This document shows positions 44,017-51,628 of a DNA stretch of 64,000 bases, piece after piece. Source of the stretch: Mucilaginibacter cryoferens. Its GTDB lineage: Bacteria > Bacteroidota > Bacteroidia > Sphingobacteriales > Sphingobacteriaceae. The stretch covers positions 496,001 through 560,000 of the forward strand of contig NZ_JACHCR010000001.1 in assembly GCF_014205845.1 (NCBI RefSeq). The letters are read 5' to 3'. Position 1 is the stretch's first letter, and each line of letters starts with the position of its first letter. Both the position numbers and the translations under genes were made by a program. The notes beneath the pieces are model-generated. The model had not been told where the DNA came from and did not search any database. It saw only the letters and a list, made by a program, of their open reading frames with translations.

Positions 44017-46857
44017 TTAAATAAAGCTCTTAGCCTTCACCAACACATTATCCAACCCACTCACATCACTACCACCAGCCGTTGCAAAAAACGGCTGACC
44101 GCCGCCACCGCCTTTAACTTCTTTGGCCAGTTCTTTTACGATATTACCGGCATGCAGACCCTTTTCCTTCACCAGATTTTCGGCTATCATTACGGTGATG
44201 CTGGGTTTGCCGTCAATGTCGGCAACCAGTACCAGGAACAGATCTGATACAATATCTTTTAACTGGTAGGCCAGGTTTTTAATAGCTTCGGCGTTGGGCA
44301 GGGCTACTTTTTGGGCTATAAGATTGATGCCATTGATGGCTTCTACCTTTTGAGCCAGTTCATTTTTCAGGCCTGATGATTTTTCGAGGATTGATTTCTC
44401 TATCTCCTTTTTCAGTTTATTGTTTTCGTCCAGTAAGCTTTCTACGCTTTTTGGGAGGTCTTTTGGGTTTTTAAGGAGATCCTTAAGCTGGTTTACCAGG
44501 TTGGTTTGGTTTACAATATAAACCTCGGCAGCAACACCGGTTATAGCCTCTATGCGGCGTACGCCTGCTGCAACTGCACTTTCGGCAATGATCTTGAAGA
44601 AACCGATTTGCCCGGTAGCCTGCACATGGGTACCGCCGCAAAGCTCCTTGCTAAACTCATCTTCAAAAGTAATTACACGTACATACTCACCATATTTTTC
44701 GCCAAACAGGGCGGTTACACCACTGGTGATGGCCTCGGCATATAGCACGCTGCGCTCTTCTTTCAGTGGGATATTCTGACGTACCTTTTGGTTAACGATG
44801 GCCTCTATCTGCGCCAGTTCTTCATCAGTAACTTTAGCGAAGTGCGAAAAATCGAACCTTAAATAATCACTGTTAACCAACGAACCTTTTTGATTTACGT
44901 GTGTGCCCAAAACCTGTTTCATGGCGGCATGCAGCAAGTGCGTAGCCGAGTGGTTGGCATTGGTTTGCCCACGCAAAGCAGGGTCTACAATGGCGGTTAG
45001 GGCGTCGTCAATATCTTCGGGTAGGTTATCTACAAAATGAACGGTAAGGCCATTCTCTTTTTTGGTATCGGTTACCAAAATAATGGTACCATCCGGAAAA
45101 ACCAATTCGCCCCTGTCCCCTACCTGTCCGCCGCTTTCGGCATAAAATGGTGTTTTATCCAATACTATCTGGTATTGCTCCTTGCCTTTAGCGGTTACCT
45201 TGCGGTATTTTACCACGTGAGATATACTTTCTGTTTCATCGTAGCCGGTGAAGGTGGATGTTTCGTCACCTTTGAGGGTGATCCAATCGCCAGTGTCTAT
45301 TGTACCTGCAGAACGTGAGCGTGTCTTTTGTTCCTGAAGTTCATTTTCATAACCTTCCATATCCACTGTCCATCCAATTTCACGAGCCATTAACTCGGTC
45401 AAATCGATTGGAAAACCATAAGTATCGGATAACTCAAAAGCTACATTACCTCTGATGGTTTTGAAGAACAGGTTAAGTTGCTCAAAAAACAATTCATCGG
45501 TTTCGGCATTCTGATTAATTTGGCTTATTTTTCTTAATTCGACATCGCTATATGCCTGTTTAGAACCATTCGAAAAAATATTCCTTAGAAATTCTATGGT
45601 TGCCGAAGTAACGCTTAATCTATCCCATTCAACACCAGAGTGATACGTATCTACTTTAAGTTTAAACTTCTCCATTAACTCTCGTTCATAAGCGAAAAGT
45701 TTAATCCCTTTTTCCAATGTCCTCAAGAAAGAAACCTCCTCCTCCAAAATAACCTTCTGCACAAAATCTTTCTGTCCATATAAATTATCAAACACACCTT
45801 TAAACTGTTCGGCCAATAGTGGCACCAACTGGTTAAAGAAAGGTTCTTTAAAACCTAAGGTTTGATAGCTGTAACGTACAGCCCGGCGTAAAATACGGCG
45901 GATCACATAACCTGCTTTGTTACTTGCCGGCAATTGTCCATCGGCAATGGCAAAGCTGATGGCACGGATATGGTCGGCCAGTACCCGCATGGCTACAGCC
46001 TCGTTCCAATCGGCATCGCCGGGTTTGGCTGCGCTATTATATTTTTTGCCGCTTTTCCCTGCGATGAACTGAATCATCGGCTGAAAAACGTCTGTATCGT
46101 AATTTGATGTTTTGCCTTGCAGCACGCGTACTAAGCGCTCAAAGCCCATACCTGTATCCACATGTTTGGCAGGCAATGGCTGTAAGGCACCGCCTTTTAA
46201 GCGGTTAAACTGCATAAACACGTTATTCCAGATCTCAATCACCTGGTCATGATCGGCATTTACCAAAGTAGCTCCGCTAACTTCGGCACGCTCACTATCC
46301 GGGCGACTATCGTAATGAACTTCAGAACACGGACCACAAGGCCCGGTTTCGCCCATTTCCCAAAAGTTATCCTTTTTGTTGCCGGGGAGGATGTGTGCTT
46401 CATCTACAAACTGCTTCCACAGGTTGTAGGTTTCGGTATCTTTTTCAAGGCCTTCTTTTTCGTCGCCTTCAAAATAGGTAACGTACAGGCGGTCTTTAGG
46501 TAGTTTGTAAACTTCTATTAGTAGTTCCCAGCTCCAGGCGATGGCTTCTTTTTTAAAATAGTCGCCAAAGCTCCAGTTGCCCAGCATCTCAAACATGGTG
46601 TGGTGGTAGGTATCAATACCTACTTCTTCCAGGTCGTTATGTTTACCGCTTACGCGCAGACAGCGTTGGGTATCGGCTACACGGGTTGCCTTGGCTGCTG
46701 CTTCGCCCAAAAATATGTCTTTAAACTGGTTCATCCCCGCGTTGGTGAACATGAGGGTTGGGTCGTTTTTAATAACAATTGGTGCCGAAGGAACGATCAC
46801 GTGTCCCTTAGAAACAAAAAATTCAAGAAAAGCCTGGCGTATTTCGGTAGCTGTCAT
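44017..46857 (-). CDS. alaS: Alanine--tRNA ligase with an internal insertion
   Basis: 946-aa alanyl-tRNA synthetase. The class II core has the N-terminal AFLEFFVSKGHVIVPSAP, FTNAGMNQFKDIFLG and DTGMGFERLVRVLQG. The editing domain has HSATHLLHAAMKQVLG and CGGTHVQATG (zinc/editing His and Cys), and the C-terminal DHHA1 domain has KGGGGGQPFFATAGGS. It is about 70 residues longer than usual, because an AT-rich stretch of roughly 60 extra residues (within about 390-470) lies between TLEKGIKLF and FELSDTYGFP. No intein motifs are seen there. The -7 box ends five bases before the ATG. Confidence 0.96.
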   Translation of the reverse strand: MTATEIRQAFLEFFVSKGHVIVPSAPIVIKNDPTLMFTNAGMNQFKDIFLGEAAAKATRVADTQRCLRVSGKHNDLEEVGIDTYHHTMFEMLGNWSFGDYFKKEAIAWSWELLIEVYKLPKDRLYVTYFEGDEKEGLEKDTETYNLWKQFVDEAHILPGNKKDNFWEMGETGPCGPCSEVHYDSRPDSERAEVSGATLVNADHDQVIEIWNNVFMQFNRLKGGALQPLPAKHVDTGMGFERLVRVLQGKTSNYDTDVFQPMIQFIAGKSGKKYNSAAKPGDADWNEAVAMRVLADHIRAISFAIADGQLPASNKAGYVIRRILRRAVRYSYQTLGFKEPFFNQLVPLLAEQFKGVFDNLYGQKDFVQKVILEEEVSFLRTLEKGIKLFAYERELMEKFKLKVDTYHSGVEWDRLSVTSATIEFLRNIFSNGSKQAYSDVELRKISQINQNAETDELFFEQLNLFFKTIRGNVAFELSDTYGFPIDLTELMAREIGWTVDMEGYENELQEQKTRSRSAGTIDTGDWITLKGDETSTFTGYDETESISHVVKYRKVTAKGKEQYQIVLDKTPFYAESGGQVGDRGELVFPDGTIILVTDTKKENGLTVHFVDNLPEDIDDALTAIVDPALRGQTNANHSATHLLHAAMKQVLGTHVNQKGSLVNSDYLRFDFSHFAKVTDEELAQIEAIVNQKVRQNIPLKEERSVLYAEAITSGVTALFGEKYGEYVRVITFEDEFSKELCGGTHVQATGQIGFFKIIAESAVAAGVRRIEAITGVAAEVYIVNQTNLVNQLKDLLKNPKDLPKSVESLLDENNKLKKEIEKSILEKSSGLKNELAQKVEAINGINLIAQKVALPNAEAIKNLAYQLKDIVSDLFLVLVADIDGKPSITVMIAENLVKEKGLHAGNIVKELAKEVKGGGGGQPFFATAGGSDVSGLDNVLVKAKSFI

Positions 46858-46862
46858 AGGTG

Positions 46863-46870
46863 CAAATGTA
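46863..46870 (-). promoter_or_regulatory. -7 box TACATTTG of alaS
   Basis: Perfect TAnnTTTG on the minus strand ending 5 nt before the ATG, implying a very short leader. Confidence 0.6.
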
Positions 46871-47060
46871 TAAAACTGAAAAGTTAAAGTGGGTAAAAAT
46901 GTGTATTTCTGTATAATTGTGAGAAACTCCGAATATCACAAAACATCTCATTTATTCCCTTTATCCTTTTCTAAACCGCGATTTATGGGATTAGCGGATT
47001 GACAAGTTTTTTTGAAGTTTGGTAATTTTGGACTTTGCTAAATAAAGATTAAATTTGATT

Positions 47061-47276
47061 ATGGAGACGCTAACAATCGACATTCAAAATGAACAGGAAA
47101 AAAAAGTACTCCTGGCTTTTTTAAATAGCTTAAACTATCAATATCATACCGACGATGATTACCAATTAACCGATGAACAGGAAAAAGAAATGGTTAAACG
47201 TAAACAAGATTTCTTAGCCGGCAAAACCACTTCCCGTCCATGGAGCGAAATCAGGAAAAAGTACGAAGGTGTTTGA
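47061..47276 (+). CDS. Antitoxin-like protein of a ParE/RelE module
   Basis: 71-aa protein (METLTIDIQNEQEKKVLLAF) with a Glu/Lys-rich C-terminal helix and SRPWSEIRKKYEGV at the end. Size, charge and an 8-bp overlap with a RelE/ParE-like frame downstream fit a type II antitoxin. The partner is interrupted by a stop codon. A TTG at 47055 is in frame but not needed. Confidence 0.7.
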   Translation: METLTIDIQNEQEKKVLLAFLNSLNYQYHTDDDYQLTDEQEKEMVKRKQDFLAGKTTSRPWSEIRKKYEGV

Positions 47277-47559
47277 GATTGAATTGCTTTTACTGGCCGA
47301 AGATGAACTGTCTGACACCTACGATTGATACCAGGAACAACTTCCTACTTTAGGCGATAAGTTTTACAAGGAGGTCGATCATTATTTATACCTGATATCT
47401 CAAAACCCGTTTCATTTCCCTATCAAATACAAATCAGAACTACGGGCGGCTTCTTTAAACAAGTTTCCCTTTTTGATCATCTATTGGGTTGATGAAATCG
47501 ATCATAAAGTTTTTGTATCTTCTGTTTTTCATACAAGCAGGAAACCTAAATATTCTTAA
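47269..47559 (+). pseudogene. RelE/ParE-family toxin interrupted by an in-frame TGA
   Basis: Read from GTG 47269, the frame gives a RelE/ParE-like toxin of 96 codons: FEIELLLLAEDELSDTYD, then TGA (47326-47328), then YQEQLPTLGDKFYKEVDHYL and later SLNKFPFLIIYWVDEIDHKV and VFVSSVFHTSRKP, to TAA 47557-47559. In this family the interrupted position is normally Trp (WYEEQ), so a TGG-to-TGA change explains the break. Apart from this the frame is intact, suggesting recent loss or a sequencing error. Confidence 0.75.
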
Positions 47560-47571
47560 TCCTAATCGACT

Positions 47572-47616
47572 AAATCCTGTCAATCTGATAAATCCGTTCA
47601 ATCCCGGTTCAGACAA
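47572..47616. repeat. AATCCTGT..CCCGGTTCAGA dispersed repeat, copy 1
   Basis: A ~45-bp sequence (AATCTGATAAATC then AATCCCGGTTCAGA) repeated with few changes at 58538-58582. Confidence 0.65.
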
Positions 47617-47658
47617 AATTCCTAAATCAAAATATTCCCAAATCCGAAATCAAAAAGA

Positions 47659-47666
47659 TACCTTTG
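47659..47666 (+). promoter_or_regulatory. -7 box TACCTTTG, 3 nt before ATG
   Basis: Perfect TAnnTTTG ending three nucleotides before the MerR-family ATG at 47670, the same geometry as at 6715-6722. Suggests a leaderless mRNA. Confidence 0.6.
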
Positions 47667-47669
47667 CAT

Positions 47670-48005
47670 ATGCCTTATAAAGACCGCGAAATAAGCAAGA
47701 TGTATTATACTATGGGCGAGGTATCGGCCATGTTTGATGTGAATCAATCGCTTATTCGTTTCTATGAAAAGGAATTTGATGTACTGCAGCCTAAAAAGAA
47801 CAAAAAGGGCAACCGTTATTTTACCCCCGAAGACATCGAAAATTTTAAGATCATTTTCCATCTCATACGCGATAAGGGTTATACACTAAACGGAGCCAAA
47901 GACCACCTTAAAAGCAACCTTGGCGATTCGAAAGAAAACCAGCGCGTGATTGATTCGTTAGAAAACATCAAAAAATTTCTGCTGGAAGTGCGTGACCAGC
48001 TGTAA
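47670..48005 (+). CDS. MerR-family transcriptional regulator
   Basis: 111-aa DNA-binding protein: an N-terminal MerR winged helix (YYTMGEVSAMFDVNQSLIRF, then YEKEFDVLQPKKNKKGNRYF and TPEDIENFKIIFHLIRDKGY) and a short coiled C-terminus. It has no metal-binding Cys cluster, so it is not a classical metal sensor. It resembles the small MerR proteins common near growth genes in Bacteroidota. The target is unknown. ATG 47670 directly follows the promoter box. Confidence 0.88.
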   Translation: MPYKDREISKMYYTMGEVSAMFDVNQSLIRFYEKEFDVLQPKKNKKGNRYFTPEDIENFKIIFHLIRDKGYTLNGAKDHLKSNLGDSKENQRVIDSLENIKKFLLEVRDQL

Positions 48006-48015
48006 ACAACTGTTT

Positions 48016-48610
48016 GTATCAATGTACCCCATTCAAACAGAGGTGTAGCCTCGGCCAATATTGTAGCAACGGGTTTTAACCCGTTGAACAATGAGCAAGG
48101 ATAATAAGAGAACCATCGGTTCGGCCCATATAAATCAGCGCTTAAACCCTCAACACCTGCCAAACAGGGTGAAAACAATTACATCATTATGAGATGAACC
48201 GTACCTACGGTACTCAACAACGTTCACTATTCATAACAACGGATTAAAATCCGTTGCTACAATATTTGTCGAGCCTACAGCTCTTTAGCGCCAATAGTAG
48301 GATCAGTTATACGTGGTTATCGTACGTATCAATATAATCCTTACAAACAGAGGCGTAGGCTCGGCCAATATTGTAGCAACGGGTTTTAACCCGTTGAACA
48401 ATGAGCAAGGGTAATAAGAGAACCATCGGTTCGGCCCATATAAATCAGCGCATAAACCATCAACACCTGCCAAACTGGGTAAAAATACTTACATCACTAT
48501 AAGATGAACCGTACCTACGGTACTCAACTACATTCACCATTCATAACAACGGATTAAAATCCGTTGCTACAATATTTGTCGAGCCTACGGCTCTTTAGCG
48601 CCAATTAACA
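48016..48610. repeat. Tandem pair of ~300-bp palindromic units
   Basis: Two direct copies with a 310-bp period (48016-48325, 48326-48610). Each unit is a nested palindrome: outer arms GTAGGCTCGGCCAATATTG / CGAGCCTAC, inner stems CAACGGGTTTTAACCCGTTG and CAACGGATTAAAATCCGTTG, and a CCGTACCTACGGTAC core. There is no convincing gene. 48611-48740 is promoter-like spacer. Confidence 0.85.
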
Positions 48611-48740
48611 GTTGGCTATGGCATCGGGCTAAATGAAACCAGTCAGGCACACATATAACTACTTTCATTTTTCTTCGACAAAAATTTCTGTTGCAAGTAT
48701 CCCCCTAAAACATATCTTTATTGTTTCCATATTATTATAA

Positions 48741-50852
48741 ATGATCGCGAATCATAAAGGCGAGGTTCCGTTTCTGTTATTGATGCTGCCCTTTTTATTG
48801 GGGATCTCGTTGGGTATCGGCTTTATTGATGCCATGTACCTGCCTGTACTTTGGGGTATTTTCGGCGGCTTCGGCATCGCGTTTATTTTGCTTAATATGG
48901 TTTACCAGCGGTTTGCCATTTATAAGCAACGCTGGCTTGGCGGTTTGCTTATCAGCTTTATACTATTGGCCGCTGGCTGTATCAGCGCCGTTGATTGTAA
49001 TGAACTGAATGACGCACGTCACTTCGCCAATTCCCCGGCCCAATACCTTACCGTAAAAATCACCAACGAGCCACAGCTAAAAAACGGATTACTCCGGTTT
49101 ACGGCATTTGCAGAGCAAAGCATCAACAACAAACACGCTACCGCTGTTAATGGCACTTTGCTCGTCACCATAAAAGATAGCGCAGCCATCAGCCTGCAAT
49201 ATGGCGATGTACTGTTCATCCCTGCCAAATACAACACCATCGACCCGCCGTTTAACCCCGGCGAGTTCAATTATAAAAAGTACTTGTCGCACCAAAACAT
49301 TTACTACCAGGCATTTTTATACCCGGGCATGTACCGCGTTGTAAAACACGATGCCGGTAATTGGCTTATCGCTTTCTCCCTGCGTCTGCGGCAGCAAATG
49401 ATTGCCAAATTTAAACTGCACATGCACAACGCGGGTGCCATTGCAGTAGCCTCAACACTAATACTCGGTTACAAGGCCGATTTGAGCAATGATATTTTGC
49501 AAGCTTACTTAAAAACAGGCACCATCCATGTGTTGTCGGTTTCGGGGGCGCATGTGGCTATTATTTATATTTTACTGCAATGGGCTTTTGGCTTTTTAGA
49601 CCGGTACAGGTATGGCAGGCATTTAAAAGCAGTGATGATAATTCTGCTTATCTGGTATTACGCTATGCTCAGTGGTTTTTCGCCTGCGGTTTGCCGGGCG
49701 GCGGTGATGATCAGCATGGTTATCATCGGTAAAACTTATACCCGGTATATCAACATGCTCAACATACTGGCTATATCGGCGTTTTTGCTATTGTTGTACA
49801 ACCCGCTTTTAGTAATGGATGTAGGCTTCCAACTCTCGTACCTGGCCGTTGCGGGTTTGGTGGTTTTGCAGCCGGTGGTGTACAAATGGGTGGAGTTTAA
49901 AAACAAATGGGCCGATAAATTAGGGGCGGCCTGCTCGGCATCCATAGCTGCGCAGGTGATCACCTTTCCGTTAAGCGCGCTGTATTTTCACCAGTTTCCG
50001 GTTTATTTTTTGCTAAGCAATTTACTCATTATTGTACCTACAGCTATTATTATGTACAGCGGTATAGCTTATTTGCTGCTTTCGTGGGTGCCGGTACTAT
50101 CTGCCGCATTGGCTTATGTGTTAGAAAAAACCATCCTGCTTATGAACAGCGCGCTTGCCTTTATTGAGCACGCACCTTTTGCAAGTGTTAACAAAATATG
50201 GCTCAGCATACCAGAGTATTTGCTACTTTATATCATTATCGTAAGCCTGTTTTATTTTTTTTACGATAAAAAACTGTGGCTTTTAAAGCTGGGTATGGTT
50301 TGCATAGTGTTGTTTGCAGCAAGCATTAGCATAAAAAAATACCGCGCGCAAACCAACAACTCCATCGCGTTTTTAAACCTGCGTAAAAACACAGGCATAA
50401 TTTTTAAAAGCGGCAACAGCGCCCTGGTTTTCACCAACCTTACCGATACCGACCGTAATTACAGTTATTCGATACAGCCTTATTTAGATAGTGCACAGGT
50501 GAGCGATATCCACATTATCGGCCCAAACCAAAACACCAGCCTGCCTTATGTTAAAAAACGAGGCCCATTAATACAGTTTTATGATAAAAGGATAGTTATA
50601 TTTGATAAGCAATTACAAAACCAAAGCTTTGCGCAAAAGCTAAAAACCAATTACATTTATATTACCGACAACCCGCATACCAGCTTACAGCAAATAGGCA
50701 ATGATTTTGATTACCAAACGCTTATTATTGATGGCAGCAACAGTAGCCAAACCATTAGTAAACTGGAAGATGAGGCCAAAGCTTTGCATATAAATTATAA
50801 AATACTGAAGCGTAACAATTCGCTGATAACGGTATCTAATTACAGACATTAA
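48741..50852 (+). CDS. comEC: ComEC/Rec2-family membrane protein
   Basis: 703-aa polytopic membrane protein of the ComEC/Rec2 competence family, the channel for single-stranded DNA in transformation. It has an N-terminal DUF4131-like region (about 1-200, with soluble part DVLFIPAKYNTIDPPFNPGE) and the Competence domain with VLSVSGAHVAIIYILL and LLYNPLLVMDVGFQLSYLAV. About ten TM helices follow, with a C-terminal soluble tail of ~180 residues. The tail shows no metallo-beta-lactamase HxHxDH motif, so the nuclease-like domain is absent or degenerate. Confidence 0.9.
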   Translation: MIANHKGEVPFLLLMLPFLLGISLGIGFIDAMYLPVLWGIFGGFGIAFILLNMVYQRFAIYKQRWLGGLLISFILLAAGCISAVDCNELNDARHFANSPAQYLTVKITNEPQLKNGLLRFTAFAEQSINNKHATAVNGTLLVTIKDSAAISLQYGDVLFIPAKYNTIDPPFNPGEFNYKKYLSHQNIYYQAFLYPGMYRVVKHDAGNWLIAFSLRLRQQMIAKFKLHMHNAGAIAVASTLILGYKADLSNDILQAYLKTGTIHVLSVSGAHVAIIYILLQWAFGFLDRYRYGRHLKAVMIILLIWYYAMLSGFSPAVCRAAVMISMVIIGKTYTRYINMLNILAISAFLLLLYNPLLVMDVGFQLSYLAVAGLVVLQPVVYKWVEFKNKWADKLGAACSASIAAQVITFPLSALYFHQFPVYFLLSNLLIIVPTAIIMYSGIAYLLLSWVPVLSAALAYVLEKTILLMNSALAFIEHAPFASVNKIWLSIPEYLLLYIIIVSLFYFFYDKKLWLLKLGMVCIVLFAASISIKKYRAQTNNSIAFLNLRKNTGIIFKSGNSALVFTNLTDTDRNYSYSIQPYLDSAQVSDIHIIGPNQNTSLPYVKKRGPLIQFYDKRIVIFDKQLQNQSFAQKLKTNYIYITDNPHTSLQQIGNDFDYQTLIIDGSNSSQTISKLEDEAKALHINYKILKRNNSLITVSNYRH

Positions 50853-50864
50853 ACTAAACACCAA

Positions 50865-50872
50865 TAAATTTG
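50865..50872 (+). promoter_or_regulatory. -7 box TAAATTTG
   Basis: Perfect TAnnTTTG, 43 bp before the ATG at 50916. Confidence 0.6.
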
Positions 50873-50915
50873 TCTTTTAATTAAAAACGGGTAAATTGGC
50901 ATTAACAAAACAACT

Positions 50916-51560
50916 ATGAGCATAAAATTTTTAAATGTTGCCCTGGGCCTTGCCCTTACAGCAACCGCCATGAGTGCAAGCGCACAAAAAAAATACAGCG
51001 AAGGTGTAGTTAACTTTACTACAAGCATGATGGGCCAGGAAGTGCAGGCTAAAAACTATTTCAGAACCGATTCCAGCGCGTTTGCTTTTTCAAATGGCCC
51101 GGCAAACATCAAGATCATTACTGATGCCGGCGGCAAATCAATGGTTATTTTGGTTGATGTACCTGTTGCCAACATTAAAAAAGCGGCAGTAGCAAGTCCC
51201 GATGATATAGACCAGGCATTGGCAGCTTTGCCACAGCTTACTTTTGCACCAGGCACCGAAACTAAAGTTATCAGTGGTTTTAATTGCAAAAAAGTGGTTG
51301 CCACAGATACAAAAACAAAAAAAACTTACGATATCTGGATCACCAATGATATTGAAATACCTATTGCGGGTATAGCTAAATACTACCAAAGCATTGGCGG
51401 TTTTCCGGTTCAATACACTTCATTTGCGCAAGGCCAGTCAACCGAGGTTACCGTTAAAAGTGTAACCGAACAAAAAGTACCTGCAGGTACATTTAGCATT
51501 CCTTCTGATTTTGAAAAGATCACCATGGATGATTTAAAAGCTATGCGCGGCGGCAGATAA
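50916..51560 (+). CDS. DUF4412-like exported protein
   Basis: 214-aa exported protein with signal peptide (MSIKFLNVALGLALTATAMS) cleaved before AQKKYSEG. The mature domain contains VVNFTTSMMGQEVQAKNYF, KVISGFNCKKVVATDTKTKK and TYDIWITNDIEIP, the layout of the DUF4412-type periplasmic proteins of Bacteroidota. Function is unknown. It has its own promoter box and lies between comEC and the sulfatase gene. Confidence 0.78.
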   Translation: MSIKFLNVALGLALTATAMSASAQKKYSEGVVNFTTSMMGQEVQAKNYFRTDSSAFAFSNGPANIKIITDAGGKSMVILVDVPVANIKKAAVASPDDIDQALAALPQLTFAPGTETKVISGFNCKKVVATDTKTKKTYDIWITNDIEIPIAGIAKYYQSIGGFPVQYTSFAQGQSTEVTVKSVTEQKVPAGTFSIPSDFEKITMDDLKAMRGGR

Positions 51561-51611
51561 GCCCACATATTAACAAATCACTAAAGGTTTCTTAACATTG
51601 CGGTAAAGTAC

Positions 51612-51619
51612 TACTTTTG
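51612..51619 (+). promoter_or_regulatory. -7 box TACTTTTG of sulfatase gene
   Basis: Perfect TAnnTTTG, nine bases before the ATG at 51629. Confidence 0.6.
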
Positions 51620-51628
51620 TACCCCCAT

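Noticed and set aside
45450..45690. Intein in alanyl-tRNA synthetase
   Set aside because: The extra segment is only about 60 residues and has no N-terminal Cys/Ser splice block or C-terminal HN-(C/S/T).
48016..48610. CRISPR array
   Set aside because: Only two long repeats with no short regular spacers and no cas genes. The 7-bp array at 1034 also has no spacers.
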